64,000 nt of DNA from Candidatus Bathyarchaeota archaeon (GTDB lineage Archaea > Thermoproteota > Bathyarchaeia > Bathyarchaeales > Bathycorpusculaceae). Both the position numbers and the translations under genes were made by a program. The notes beneath the pieces are model-generated. The model did no database searches, was not told the origin of the DNA, and was given only the letters and a program-made list of their open reading frames with translations. Numbering within the stretch: the first letter of the stretch is position 1; every line of letters starts with the position of its first letter. Below, in pieces: positions 15,187-24,293 of the stretch. The DNA lies in the NCBI GenBank assembly GCA_026414485.1, contig JAOAIX010000007.1, positions 32,770-96,769 of the forward strand. Reading direction: 5' to 3'.

Positions 15187-16170
15187 ATGAATCTGTGGAA
15201 ACTCCGTCTATCTATGGTTGCTACGTTAGCTGTAATTTTTGGTTTATCCACATTAGTATTCAGTATAATTCTGACTTTAGCAGGAGTCTTTGATTTAGTA
15301 ACAATAGCTATACTAGTAGTTGCCTTCAACCTTGTGCAATGGCTTTTCTCCCCCTATCTTGTTGATGCAATTTACAGAGTAAAAGAAATAAAACAATCTG
15401 AAAACCCCCTCCTTCACAAAATAGTCAATGACCTAAGCAAAAAAAGCGGTATCCACACTCCCAAGATTATGCTCTCCAAGTTATCCTTGCCTAACGCTTT
15501 CGCGTATGGTTCCCCCATTTCTGGCAACAGAATTGCTGTAACAGAAGGACTACTTAAAACCTTAAACGAAGGTGAAGTGGCAGCAGTAATTGGACACGAG
15601 TTAGGCCATCTAAAACATAGAGATGTTCAAGTTATGATGGCTGTGTCGTTTTTGCCTGCGCTTTTTTACTACATCGGTTACTCCTTGCTGTTCTCAAGCA
15701 TGGTCGGAGGACAACGTAGAAATGAGAATGGTAATCCATTAATTGGCATCGCCTTCATGGTTTTCTCGCAATTTTTAACTTTGTTTACCCTACACGTGAG
15801 CAGATTACGAGAATACTACGCTGACCGACACAGCGTAGCCGTCGTTGATAACGGCGCAACAAAACTCAGCACAGGCTTAGCAAAAATAGTCTACGCCAAC
15901 GGCAGAGCAGGCAAAACCCGCCGCTCACAAGAAACACAGAATCTGAACGCTTTCAAAGCCCTCTTTATTGCTGACCCAGACCGTGCTCCAGCGGACTCAG
16001 CGGCGCTTCAAGTTTATGAAACTTCAGCAACCGGGCAAAAAATGGTTGACGAAATATTGGCTAAAAAATTGACTTCTGGAGACAGACTTGCGGAACTTTT
16101 GTCTACCCACCCCAACATAATCAAACGACTCCGAGCGTTGCAGGAGTTAAAAGAAAACCCCAACGCGTAA
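15187..16170 (+). CDS. htpX: HtpX-type membrane zinc metalloprotease (M48)
   Basis: A 327-residue M48 peptidase. Two N-terminal transmembrane helices (about 8-32 and 37-57) precede the catalytic HELGH at residues 137-141. The third zinc ligand is the glutamate in LREYYADRHS, and STHPNIIKRLRAL near the end is the conserved substrate-cleft block. A further membrane segment lies around residues 155-205. The family degrades damaged membrane proteins, with the active site in the cytoplasm. It follows the candidate structured RNA and lies 61 bases before the peptidase gene. Confidence 0.93.
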   Translation: MNLWKLRLSMVATLAVIFGLSTLVFSIILTLAGVFDLVTIAILVVAFNLVQWLFSPYLVDAIYRVKEIKQSENPLLHKIVNDLSKKSGIHTPKIMLSKLSLPNAFAYGSPISGNRIAVTEGLLKTLNEGEVAAVIGHELGHLKHRDVQVMMAVSFLPALFYYIGYSLLFSSMVGGQRRNENGNPLIGIAFMVFSQFLTLFTLHVSRLREYYADRHSVAVVDNGATKLSTGLAKIVYANGRAGKTRRSQETQNLNAFKALFIADPDRAPADSAALQVYETSATGQKMVDEILAKKLTSGDRLAELLSTHPNIIKRLRALQELKENPNA

Positions 16171-16231
16171 ATTCTTTCTAATTTAAAAAACGATAAAGCC
16201 TCAAATAACAATAACAGTTTGGGGTAGACTT

Positions 16232-17455
16232 TTGCCATTCCAAGAACTCTTCAACCAGATAGAAAAACTCAGACCTCAAATGGTTAATACCTTAATGAGG
16301 CTTATCCGCATACCTGCCATTGGACCTGAAAACGGTGGAGATGGCGAACTCAAAAAAGCTGAACTTCTCAAAGAAATTCTTCAAGATTTAGGATTTCATG
16401 ACATAGATCAATACGAAGCAGAAGATCAGCGTGTGCCTTCAGGTAAAAGACCCAACCTTATAGCCTACTACAGAGGTAAAGCAGATTCTCCAAAACTTTG
16501 GATAGTTACACACCTAGATGTTGTACCTGCTGAGGAAAACCAGTGGACAATTACCAAACCTTTTGAACCAACACTTAAAGACGGCAAAGTTTACGGCAGA
16601 GGCACTTCAGACAACGGGCAATCGATGGTGTCATCAATTTTCGCAATTCAAGCTCTCAAACAACTGGCTATAAAACCTAAAAGAACCGTAGCGTTAGCGT
16701 TTGTGGCAGACGAAGAACACGGAAGCAACCACGGCATCCAAAACCTAATCAAAAAGAACTTGTTTAGCAAACGAGACTTAGTGATAGTTCCAGACAGTGG
16801 AGAACCCAATGGAGCTTTCATTGAAGTTTCTGAGAAAAGTATCTTGTGGTTCAAGGTGGTCACCAAGGGTAAACAAACTCACGCCAGCATCCCCAACACG
16901 GGATTAAACGCCCATCGTGTAGGTATGCAGTTTTCTTTAGCACTCGATGATTTGCTCCATAAAAAATACAACAAAAAAGACAAGCATTTTAACGTGCCCA
17001 TCAGCACCTTTGAACCAACCCGCAAAGACAAAAACGTTGAGGCAGTCAACATTGTACCAGGCGAGGATGTAGTATACTTTGACTGCCGTATCCTTCCACA
17101 ATACGACATCAAAGAAGTCCTCTCTGACATTAAGGAAACAGCAGAAGCTTTTGAACAAAAAAGCGGCGCAACTATAAGCACAGAAATAATACAAACTCAA
17201 CAAGCCCCCGCTGCAGTAGACGCAAAATCCGAAGTTGTAACTCTGCTCAAAAAAGCCATAAAAACAGCTCGTGGCTTAGACGCAAAAGTTGGCGGAATCG
17301 GCGGTGGTACGTGTGCAGCATTTTTTCGAAAGGCCGGAATTCCAGCAGTTGTTTGGAGCACTGTCGAAGAGGTTGCACATCAACCAGACGAATACTCCAA
17401 AGTTCAAAATATGGTTGATGACGCCAAAGTTTTCGCTGTTTTAAGTGTAATGTGA
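16232..17455 (+). CDS. M20-family metallopeptidase (ArgE/DapE-like)
   Basis: A 407-residue dizinc M20 enzyme. Metal ligands and the catalytic acid are visible: H in VTHLDVVP, D in GRGTSDNGQS, the EE pair in FVADEEHGS, D in VPDSGEP and a late H in EEVAHQPDEY. The dimerisation domain lies between. Archaeal members act as peptidases or as succinyl/acetyl-amino acid deacylases; the substrate is not determined by the sequence. Start TTG 16232 is preceded by GGGGTAG. It follows htpX in the same direction, possibly a shared protein-turnover unit. Confidence 0.9.
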   Translation: MPFQELFNQIEKLRPQMVNTLMRLIRIPAIGPENGGDGELKKAELLKEILQDLGFHDIDQYEAEDQRVPSGKRPNLIAYYRGKADSPKLWIVTHLDVVPAEENQWTITKPFEPTLKDGKVYGRGTSDNGQSMVSSIFAIQALKQLAIKPKRTVALAFVADEEHGSNHGIQNLIKKNLFSKRDLVIVPDSGEPNGAFIEVSEKSILWFKVVTKGKQTHASIPNTGLNAHRVGMQFSLALDDLLHKKYNKKDKHFNVPISTFEPTRKDKNVEAVNIVPGEDVVYFDCRILPQYDIKEVLSDIKETAEAFEQKSGATISTEIIQTQQAPAAVDAKSEVVTLLKKAIKTARGLDAKVGGIGGGTCAAFFRKAGIPAVVWSTVEEVAHQPDEYSKVQNMVDDAKVFAVLSVM

Positions 17456-17542
17456 CTAAAGCAGACGTTAGTATATTCTTTTTTTTGTGTCTTGCAAGAC
17501 AAAATGATTTTAAGGTAAACCACTTATTCATGCACTACTAAC

Positions 17543-18268
17543 ATGAGAAAGGGGTTGCAAAGTTTGAATAAAACTGACAAAATTATTCTTCAAGCTAAAA
17601 AAGAAGGTCGCGTAGTCCTCTTAGAGCCTGAAGCAAAGGCAGTCTGTACAGATTACGGCATCCCCGTCACAAAGTTCAATGTTGCAAAAAATGAAAACGA
17701 AGCAGCGAATTTTGCTGCAAAAATTGGATTCCCTGTAGTTTTAAAGATTGTCTCACCTGACATCATTCACAAAACTGAAGCGGGCGGTGTGAAAGTTAAC
17801 CTGAAAACTCCTGAAGAAGTCAAAGCCGCCTACAACACAATCTTGACAAACGCAAAAAACTACAACCCTAAAGCCACAATTGTGGGTGTTCTTGTTCAGG
17901 AGATGGCACCTCAATCAACCGAAGTTATTGTCGGCTCAGTTAAAGATGCAACATTCGGGCAAACTGTTATGTTTGGGCTGGGCGGCATCTTCGTTGAAAT
18001 GCTCAAAGATGTAACTTTCAGAGTTGCACCTCTAACCAAACAAGACGCCTTAAGCATGGTCACCGAACTCAAAGCCTATTCACTTCTGAAAGGATACCGC
18101 AATTCACCACCAGTTGATATAAACGCAATTGTCGACACAATCCTACGTGTCTCAAAGCTAGTTATGGATCACCCAGAAATTAAAGAACTCGACTTGAACC
18201 CCATTATGGTATATCAAACAGGAGCAAAAACGGTGGACGCAAGAATAATACTGGAACAATCTTTTTAA
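17543..18268 (+). CDS. acdB: Acetate-CoA ligase (ADP-forming), beta subunit
   Basis: A 241-residue ATP-grasp protein of the ADP-forming acyl-CoA synthetase family. In archaea it makes ATP from acetyl-CoA, ADP and phosphate at the end of fermentation. The fold is visible in GFPVVLKIVSPDIIHKTEAG, VLVQEMAPQSTEVIVGS, FGLGGIFVEMLKD and LDLNPIMVY. The catalytic histidine-phosphate alpha subunit is not in this window, so the two are encoded separately. ATG 17543 is used, but a TTG a few codons on is also possible. Length is normal for a stand-alone beta chain. Confidence 0.9.
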   Translation: MRKGLQSLNKTDKIILQAKKEGRVVLLEPEAKAVCTDYGIPVTKFNVAKNENEAANFAAKIGFPVVLKIVSPDIIHKTEAGGVKVNLKTPEEVKAAYNTILTNAKNYNPKATIVGVLVQEMAPQSTEVIVGSVKDATFGQTVMFGLGGIFVEMLKDVTFRVAPLTKQDALSMVTELKAYSLLKGYRNSPPVDINAIVDTILRVSKLVMDHPEIKELDLNPIMVYQTGAKTVDARIILEQSF

Positions 18269-18399
18269 GAAAAATCAGAAAAATACCTTTTGCTCTTTAC
18301 CCCCCATCCTACATCGGGACATGCCTAAACTCCATTTTTCCATAAACATCAACTACAGCATAAACAATTTGCACTTTAGCATTTGGCGGGCTCTATCGA

Positions 18400-18422
18400 C
18401 AAATGCGCACAATGCGCATTTG
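18400..18422. repeat. Perfect 10-bp hairpin in a convergent gap
   Basis: CAAATGCGCA and TGCGCATTTG are separated by three bases. The hairpin lies in the 306-base gap between acdB and the second Lrp pair, which converge. It may serve as a bidirectional terminator or processing site, though no T-run follows it. A 54-codon TTG frame without ribosome-binding site also crosses this gap and looks like chance. I see nothing else here. Confidence 0.45.
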
Positions 18423-18574
18423 CCATCGCACTCAAGATCCAAATCATCCTACACGTCTTCGGGGCCAGAGTCGTCATTGCCCACCACGTGCTCTTTCGGT
18501 TTCTAACTTTAAAGCTTTCAGGTAGACTCTATCAAAACTACTTTTGATTTTGTTTTACAGTTTTCACCAAAAGT

Positions 18575-19060
18575 TTATTCGTTTTTTGCGTTGTTCACGT
18601 TCTGTAAAAAATGCTGGTAGAGTTGCCTTGGCCAACTTTGATGCACCTTATAAAGCGTTATCTCTACTTCTTCTATGCCCTCTATTTCAGACAGGTGCTT
18701 TTGAAAATCAAAAATTTCTGATAAGTCTCTAACTGGAACAAGAAAACACATGTCAACTGCTCCAAGTAATACGCCTCCTACTATAACGTTCGGTAACTTT
18801 GTTATTTTATCGTAAATTTGGTCTATTTCACCTTGTTTTTCTTTGGCGACCTTTATACAGAATCCTACAGAGGCTTTGAATCCAAGTTTTTCTAAATTAA
18901 CCATCACAGAGGAATACGAGAAAACAGTCTTTTTCAATTTCTCATATCTTCTGCTCACCATTTGAGGCGAAATTTTGAGCTGCTTTGCAATTTTCCTAAA
19001 AGGTACACGCGCATTTTTAGCCAAAATTTTGGCTATTTCCAAATCTATTGCATCCATCAT
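18575..19060 (-). CDS. Lrp/AsnC-family regulator (pair 2, downstream member)
   Basis: A 161-residue Lrp/AsnC protein with helix-turn-helix at residues 1-50 (IDLEIAKILAKNARVPFRKI, ISPQMVSRRYEKL) and a C-terminal AsnC domain (GGVLLGAVDMCFLVPV). It overlaps the stop of the upstream Lrp gene by four bases (ATGA), so the pair is translationally coupled. The arrangement copies pair 1 at 13.7-14.7 kb. The pair is divergent from a large surface-protein gene and may control it. Confidence 0.87.
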   Translation of the reverse strand: MMDAIDLEIAKILAKNARVPFRKIAKQLKISPQMVSRRYEKLKKTVFSYSSVMVNLEKLGFKASVGFCIKVAKEKQGEIDQIYDKITKLPNVIVGGVLLGAVDMCFLVPVRDLSEIFDFQKHLSEIEGIEEVEITLYKVHQSWPRQLYQHFLQNVNNAKNE

Positions 19061-19539
19061 TTACGCCTCAGAGCATTAATTTGAAGATTGGCGGGAAACA
19101 CGTTTTCTGTTGTTGTGATCCACAGATCCGCTTCCGCCTCAACCACTCCATTAAGTCCCCTTATACGCTCTACAATTCTGTTGAGGTCTTTTATGCTTCG
19201 GGTTATTATGAAGCAAAGCAGATTTTTTTTACCAAATCCTTCAGCTATTTGCAGCACTTCAGATATAGTTTTCAATTGTTCAACAACGCTTGAAACCTTG
19301 TTTATGTTCACCTTCAAGCGGAGAGTGGCTTTGCAGTCGTATCCAAAAAATTCCGGGCGCAACTCCATAATTTCCCCTGTAATTACGCCGTCCTTCTTTA
19401 ACTTGTAAAAATGTGTTCGTATAACATTTGGTTGGACTTTACAAAGTTTTGCAATCTCAGCAAAACTAGTCCTTGCATCCTTCAAAAGCGCCTTCAAAAT
19501 TTCCGCGTCGATTGAATCAATTTTTCTTTGAGTGCTCAA
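19057..19539 (-). CDS. Lrp/AsnC-family regulator (pair 2, upstream member)
   Basis: A 160-residue Lrp/AsnC protein with an N-terminal helix-turn-helix (IDAEILKALLKDARTSFAEI, QPNVIRTHFYKLKKDG) and a C-terminal effector domain (AEGFGKKNLLCFIITRS). It heads the second tandem Lrp pair and faces the beta-propeller surface protein gene across 203 AT-rich bases. A direct repeat ATTAAATT in that gap could be its site. Effector unknown. Confidence 0.87.
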   Translation of the reverse strand: MSTQRKIDSIDAEILKALLKDARTSFAEIAKLCKVQPNVIRTHFYKLKKDGVITGEIMELRPEFFGYDCKATLRLKVNINKVSSVVEQLKTISEVLQIAEGFGKKNLLCFIITRSIKDLNRIVERIRGLNGVVEAEADLWITTTENVFPANLQINALRRK

Positions 19540-19611
19540 ATTGTGTCCTCTTTCCTAAAGGGATTTATCATTGAGATTTAAGTTTATTCACTCTTTATTA
19601 ACTTCCATGGA

Positions 19612-19695
19612 ATTAAATTGGAGCATTAAATTTAAACTTGCTTACAAATTAAGTTTTTATTCCATGTTTTTCTTCTCTAAGGAAAAATTTATATG
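19612..19695 (+). promoter_or_regulatory. Divergent control region: direct repeats and TATA box
   Basis: ATTAAATT occurs at 19612-19619 and 19625-19632, 13 bases apart, in the gap between the Lrp pair and the surface-protein gene. AATTTATATG (19686-19695) is the TATA box of the surface-protein gene, and GGAGAG shortly before its ATG is the ribosome-binding site. Lrp binding at the repeats is an inference from position. Confidence 0.4.
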
Positions 19696-19742
19696 TACAC
19701 CGAAATTAACTCAGTATACCGAATCTTTCCGGAGAGAAAAAA

Positions 19743-22244
19743 ATGAGAATTAAACAAAACAATTTTAGAGTAGGCACTTCGTTGATACTGCTGTTGACAC
19801 TATCCCTCATCGCAACTTCAATACCCTTATCCAACGCAGCCGATGTTCCGACCTACTGTTTCTTAACAGTTAGTCCAAACCCAATAGGCGTCGGCCAAAC
19901 ACTCACTGTCGCTTTCTGGCTAGATAAAGTAACTCCAAACGCTGCTACACTCTATGGAGACCGATGGACCGGTCTGATGTTGACAATCACCAAACCTGAC
20001 GGAACAACCGAAACTAAAGGGCCATTCACACTGGATGCTGTAGCAACAGGATACACATTCTACACACCTACCATGGTTGGAAAATACGTCTTCCAAGTTC
20101 GCTTTCCTGGTCAGGTAATCAACGTCAGCTCTACAGTACAAAACAATTATCTGCCCAGCCAGAGTGGGCTTGTAGAACTTACCGTGCAGCAAGCCGCTAT
20201 CGCACATTGGCAAGATTTTCCCCTTCCAAGTGGCTATTGGACGCGCCCCCTAAACGCTGAGCTTAGAGGCGTAGCTTCAATTGGCAGCTACTGGCTTGCA
20301 GCGGGAGCCACTGGTCCCCATGGTCCCCGAGCATATGATAGTATGGGTAACTTCCAACCTTACGGTAAAGCACCTAACACGGCTCATATTTTGTGGACAA
20401 GAGAGATCGCTTTCGGCGGTGCAGTTGGTGGTGCCTTCGGAGACAACGTTTACTACCCAGGGGAAACTTATGAACGCAAATTCCAACCTCCAATAATCAT
20501 GAATGGACGGCTGTACTATAATCTTAAACTCGGTTCTGGCTCTAACCTGTGGGATGGCGCTTACTGCGTAGACCTCTACACGGGCGAAACAATCTGGTAC
20601 ATAAACGCTACCAACAAGAACTACCAGTACTTCACTTTTGGTCAACTTTTAAACATGGACACACCTAACCAACACGGTGTCATACCTTACCTGTGGAGCG
20701 TCCAAGGCTCAACCTACAAAATGTATGACGCATTCTCTGGCGACTGGATTCTAGACTTAACAGGTGTTCCGTCAGGCTCCATGGTGATGGGTAAAAACGG
20801 CGAATTTCTTATTTACACTCTAAATGCAGCGGGCAACTTCATGACTTTGTGGAACTCAACCAAAGCAATTTATCCTACCGTTGACACGAGCTGGCGCTGG
20901 ATGATCTCACCAACGACTCCTAACGTGACCGCAGGCTACCAATGGAACGTTTCCATACCTGATGTACCAGGCACACAAAGCATCGCAAAAATTAACAATG
21001 AATACATTTACGCAAGAGCTACACACCAAACTGTGCCCACAACTATAACTACAGATGTTGCATACGACATCAAAGATGGAAAACCACCTGTCCAATTATT
21101 TGTGCAAAACAGAACCTATGAAGGCACAATCATGAACGGACCGATGGCAGATGGAGTCTTTACAACATTTGTAAAAGAAACAATGGTGTGGTACGGTTAC
21201 GATGTCCGCACAGGCTCCCAAAAATGGGGTCCAACAGCACCTTACACCAACGCATGGGGAATGTACCAACCATACGCTGACACCTGCTATGGATATGGTA
21301 AACTTTACGCAGGAGGATACGATGGCACAGTACACTGCTATGACCTTGCAACCGGACGGAATCTATGGAACTACTATTTTGGCAGCAGCGGTTTTGAAAC
21401 ACCTTATGGCACATACCCATTAAAGGACAACGCATTCACAGTAGCGGACGGGAAAGTTTTTGTAGTTACCAACGAGCACTCACCTAACACGCCTTACTTC
21501 CACGGCTGGAAAATCCACGTAATTGACGCAAACACAGGCGCACCAGTATGGAACATGTCTTTCATGGGACTTGCCCCAATAATAGCTGACGGCTATGCTT
21601 TAACCCTGAACTATTTTGACAACCGCATCTACTGCTTTGGCGTAGGACCCAGCGCAACCACCGTCACGGCATCACCTAAAGTCTCCACGTTAGGTTCAAG
21701 CGTCCTCATAGAAGGTACGGTCACTGACCAATCTCCAGGCGCCAAAGGCACACCGGCAATTGCCGACGAAGACATGAGCGAATGGATGGAGTGCCTCTAT
21801 CAGCAAAGACCAGCACCAATGGATGCAAAAGGCGTACCCGTGAAACTGATAGCCTACGACCCTAACGGCAACATCCAACAGATCGGCACTGTAACAACTG
21901 ACTCAGGGGGTCTATTTAAGAAACTTTGGACCCCACCAGTTCCGGGCGAATACACAATCATCGCAATGTTTGAAGGTTCTGCTTCATACGGTTCATCAGA
22001 GGCAAGAACAGCCATAGGCGTAGTTAATGCACCATCACCAGCGCCAACAGAAACACCTACAGCTGGTACTACAACACCTGCACCTTCAACGCCAACTGTA
22101 ACATCACCACCATTGCCTTCGCCTTCAGTTGTACCAGAACCAGAAGCAACACCTTCAATTGACGTGTACATAATCAGCGCAGCACTAATCGTCGTCATAG
22201 CAGTAGTAGCAGTCGCAGCTCTACTTCTACGTAAGCGTAAATAA
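19743..22244 (+). CDS. Large secreted, membrane-anchored PQQ-like beta-propeller protein (paralogue 1)
   Basis: An 833-residue extracellular protein. A signal peptide (residues about 10-32, ending SNAAD) leads into an immunoglobulin-like domain that starts with FLTVSPNPIGVGQTL. A propeller of PQQ/quinoprotein-type blades follows (DLYTGETIWYI, DVRTGSQKWG, DLATGRNLWNYYFG, DANTGAPVWNM). A second Ig-like domain comes after residue 640. A Pro/Thr/Ser-rich linker and one transmembrane helix ending RKRK anchor it at the C-terminus. No tryptophan-docking or PQQ-binding set can be confirmed, so enzyme activity is doubtful; an adhesive or S-layer-associated role fits. Paralogue 2 lies at 29.8 kb. Many N-x-S/T sites suggest glycosylation. 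Confidence 0.88.
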   Translation: MRIKQNNFRVGTSLILLLTLSLIATSIPLSNAADVPTYCFLTVSPNPIGVGQTLTVAFWLDKVTPNAATLYGDRWTGLMLTITKPDGTTETKGPFTLDAVATGYTFYTPTMVGKYVFQVRFPGQVINVSSTVQNNYLPSQSGLVELTVQQAAIAHWQDFPLPSGYWTRPLNAELRGVASIGSYWLAAGATGPHGPRAYDSMGNFQPYGKAPNTAHILWTREIAFGGAVGGAFGDNVYYPGETYERKFQPPIIMNGRLYYNLKLGSGSNLWDGAYCVDLYTGETIWYINATNKNYQYFTFGQLLNMDTPNQHGVIPYLWSVQGSTYKMYDAFSGDWILDLTGVPSGSMVMGKNGEFLIYTLNAAGNFMTLWNSTKAIYPTVDTSWRWMISPTTPNVTAGYQWNVSIPDVPGTQSIAKINNEYIYARATHQTVPTTITTDVAYDIKDGKPPVQLFVQNRTYEGTIMNGPMADGVFTTFVKETMVWYGYDVRTGSQKWGPTAPYTNAWGMYQPYADTCYGYGKLYAGGYDGTVHCYDLATGRNLWNYYFGSSGFETPYGTYPLKDNAFTVADGKVFVVTNEHSPNTPYFHGWKIHVIDANTGAPVWNMSFMGLAPIIADGYALTLNYFDNRIYCFGVGPSATTVTASPKVSTLGSSVLIEGTVTDQSPGAKGTPAIADEDMSEWMECLYQQRPAPMDAKGVPVKLIAYDPNGNIQQIGTVTTDSGGLFKKLWTPPVPGEYTIIAMFEGSASYGSSEARTAIGVVNAPSPAPTETPTAGTTTPAPSTPTVTSPPLPSPSVVPEPEATPSIDVYIISAALIVVIAVVAVAALLLRKRK

Positions 22245-22260
22245 CTTCAAAAACTACCTA

Positions 22261-22277
22261 ACTTTTTCTTTTTTTAC
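22261..22277 (+). terminator. T-rich terminator after paralogue 1
   Basis: A TTTTTCTTTTTTT run follows the gene by about 20 bases, the usual form of archaeal termination signals. No hairpin is needed or seen. Confidence 0.4.
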
Positions 22278-22295
22278 TTATATGCACGTTTCTTG

Positions 22296-22607
22296 TTATA
22301 AAACGTAAACTTCGCTAATACTTACCAACCCGTTGTCCCCAATTAACCTTTTAAGTTCAGGAAGCAGTGGTTCTAATTTGGTTTGCTCATCTATAATTTC
22401 AATTATCAACGGCATATTGACAGAAACCCCCTCAAGATGAAATGTTGACCTGCCACGTTTACCAAATCCGTTCACTCCTGTCCAAACAGTGGCGCCACTA
22501 ACACCTGCTTTAGTCAACAAATCTATCACAAGAGTTTGAAGTCGTTTGCCGTCTAACTCATCATTTTTTTTAATCCTGATTGTCACGTTCCACATTTTCA
22601 TCTTCAT
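22296..22607 (-). CDS. DUF190 family protein
   Basis: A 103-residue protein of the DUF190 type, small proteins related in fold to PII-like signalling proteins. Visible family features are WNVTIRIKKNDELDGKRLQT at the start, then GVSGATVWTGVNGFGKRG with a T-loop-like segment, and LPLIIEIIDEQTKLEPLLPE. It is next to crcB, with its ATG overlapping the crcB stop codon (TAATG). This crcB-DUF190 pairing is common in bacteria and archaea, and a regulatory role in fluoride resistance is likely. Direct evidence for that is not in the sequence. Confidence 0.88.
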   Translation of the reverse strand: MKMKMWNVTIRIKKNDELDGKRLQTLVIDLLTKAGVSGATVWTGVNGFGKRGRSTFHLEGVSVNMPLIIEIIDEQTKLEPLLPELKRLIGDNGLVSISEVYVL

Positions 22608-23029
22608 TAGATAATATGCTCCAATACAAAATTCCCTAATATTCTTCCTGTAATTACAGCTATAAAAGCTAAACCCACGTTACTCACTATTTCAAGAGCG
22701 GCAAGCCCCAATCGATGTGCGTCAACCAGATTAACAGTTTCCAATTCAAACGATGACATTGTAGTGAAGGAACCACAAAAACCTACGGCGAAAAACAGCG
22801 TGTATTTTGTATCTAAGTTAAACGCGAGAGAAATAACTGAGAAAATACCTAAAAGGAAACTTCCAAGAACGTTGACTATTAAAACGTTTACTGGTAAAGC
22901 GCCTATGGTGACTGGTGACTCTACAATTTTGTAGCGCAAATATGCTCCCGCTATAGCACCAATTGCTAGGAGAGCAAAATCGACTCCCTTCATTTTTGGT
23001 ACCAACTGTTGAGTAGGCATTATCAGCAT
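22607..23029 (-). CDS. crcB: Fluoride-specific ion channel Fluc/CrcB
   Basis: A 140-residue protein with four transmembrane helices. Fluc channels are dual-topology dimers that export fluoride. Signature blocks are visible: GAYLRYK in TM1, NVLGSFLLGIFS in TM2 and the pore region GFCGSFTTMSSFELE in TM3. The start could be the first ATG (23029) or the later MKGVDF at 22993. DUF190 follows without a gap. The upstream leader of roughly 80-100 bases contains paired segments but does not match the known fluoride riboswitch consensus. Confidence 0.92.
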   Translation of the reverse strand: MLIMPTQQLVPKMKGVDFALLAIGAIAGAYLRYKIVESPVTIGALPVNVLIVNVLGSFLLGIFSVISLAFNLDTKYTLFFAVGFCGSFTTMSSFELETVNLVDAHRLGLAALEIVSNVGLAFIAVITGRILGNFVLEHII

Positions 23030-23294
23030 CTTATACGGTGCAGTTTTGACTCTGAGGAGCCAAGGCTAATGCCATAGCGCTGCTTTCTCAAGAGGCAATG
23101 TCGGTGATATTAAACATATCGTTTTAAAACACCCGATTTTTTTGCGTCTTGTGCTTATTTTTAGTTATGCTCTCTGTTGCTGCCCCTTTTGAATGGGTGC
23201 TTCATCATTTACCCCATCGGCATTTGCAAAGCAGCACATAAATAAGTCTATTTTTGTGTACGCTAATCATACACCTGTAGCTGGCGAAGACTAA

Positions 23295-24284
23295 ATGTTA
23301 CTAAATAAAATCAAAGTTACGCCGCTGGCAGCGGAAAGTTTTGGTGTTCGTTCAATGTGTACTTTCGTGGAAACTCCTGATGTTAAAGTTCTCTTAGACG
23401 CCGGCATATCGCTTGCACCTTACCGTTCCAACTTGCTGCCCCATCCTATAGAATTTCAGACAATTGCCAAACTTCGTCAACGTATAGCTGAATTTGCAGA
23501 TAAAGCCGAGGTTGTCACAGTTTCACATTACCACTTTGACCACCACACTCCTAGCTATAACGACTGGTTAGTCAATTGGACACAACTTAACGAGACAGCA
23601 CAACACATCTATAAGGGCAAAATCGTCTTGGCAAAGGATCCTATAATAAACATTAATAGTAGTCAGCGTGAACGTGCATTAATATTTCAAAAAACAGGCG
23701 GAAAACACGCGAAAACCTTGGAATCAGCTGATGGTAAAGCTTACAGTTTTGGCAAAGAAACTTTTTTGCGTTTTTCTGGGGCTGTCCCTCACGGATTAGA
23801 CGGTTCCGCGTTAGGCTGGGTTACCTTGGTTACAGTAAGTTATGGTGATGAACGGTTCATGTTTGCTCCCGACGTCCAAGGACCACTCTCTGCACGTACC
23901 GTAGATTTAATCAAATCCGAAAAACCGAATGTGTTGCTGATAGGTGGTCCACCATTTTACTTGGAAGGCTATAAAATTACTGCGACGCAATTACAACAAG
24001 GTCTAGAAAACCTAAAACAGCTTACTGATAGCATTCCAACAGTGATCCTGGAACACCATGCCCTACGAGATGCCCAGTGGCAAAAAAAAGTAAAAACAAT
24101 TTATGATGCAGCTAAAAGCAGAGGGCATCTGCTGCTTACTGCCGCCGAATACGCAGGGGTAAAGAACACTTTCTTGGAGTCAAATCGCAAGGATCTTTAC
24201 ACAAATTTTCCGCCGTCGGTAGAGTTTCAAAAGTGGATGAAGCTGCCTGCAAAGGAGTTAAGCCGTGTTAAGCCACCAATTTAA
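23295..24284 (+). CDS. Metallo-beta-lactamase-fold hydrolase (UPF0282-like)
   Basis: A 329-residue MBL-fold protein. The metal-binding motif is HYHFDHH at residues 78-84, with further ligands in AVPHGLDG, FAPDVQG and LEHHALRD. The N-terminal VTPLAAESFGVRSMCTFVET matches the archaeal UPF0282 group, whose substrate is not known. It is a cytoplasmic protein without signal peptide. The gene is divergent from crcB and convergent with a small coiled-coil gene. Length (about 300-330) is typical for the group. Confidence 0.85.
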   Translation: MLLNKIKVTPLAAESFGVRSMCTFVETPDVKVLLDAGISLAPYRSNLLPHPIEFQTIAKLRQRIAEFADKAEVVTVSHYHFDHHTPSYNDWLVNWTQLNETAQHIYKGKIVLAKDPIININSSQRERALIFQKTGGKHAKTLESADGKAYSFGKETFLRFSGAVPHGLDGSALGWVTLVTVSYGDERFMFAPDVQGPLSARTVDLIKSEKPNVLLIGGPPFYLEGYKITATQLQQGLENLKQLTDSIPTVILEHHALRDAQWQKKVKTIYDAAKSRGHLLLTAAEYAGVKNTFLESNRKDLYTNFPPSVEFQKWMKLPAKELSRVKPPI

Positions 24285-24293
24285 CCCATAATT

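Noticed and set aside
18321..18545. Short frames in the gap after acdB
   Set aside because: Two overlapping frames of about 55-60 codons have no ribosome-binding site and no recognisable domain; the hairpin at 18400 is the only robust signal.
23030..23150. Possible fluoride riboswitch in front of crcB
   Set aside because: The leader has the right size and some complementary segments, but I could not align it to the crcB motif core (GGNGAUGG, conserved pseudoknot and CUGAUG block) on the minus strand.
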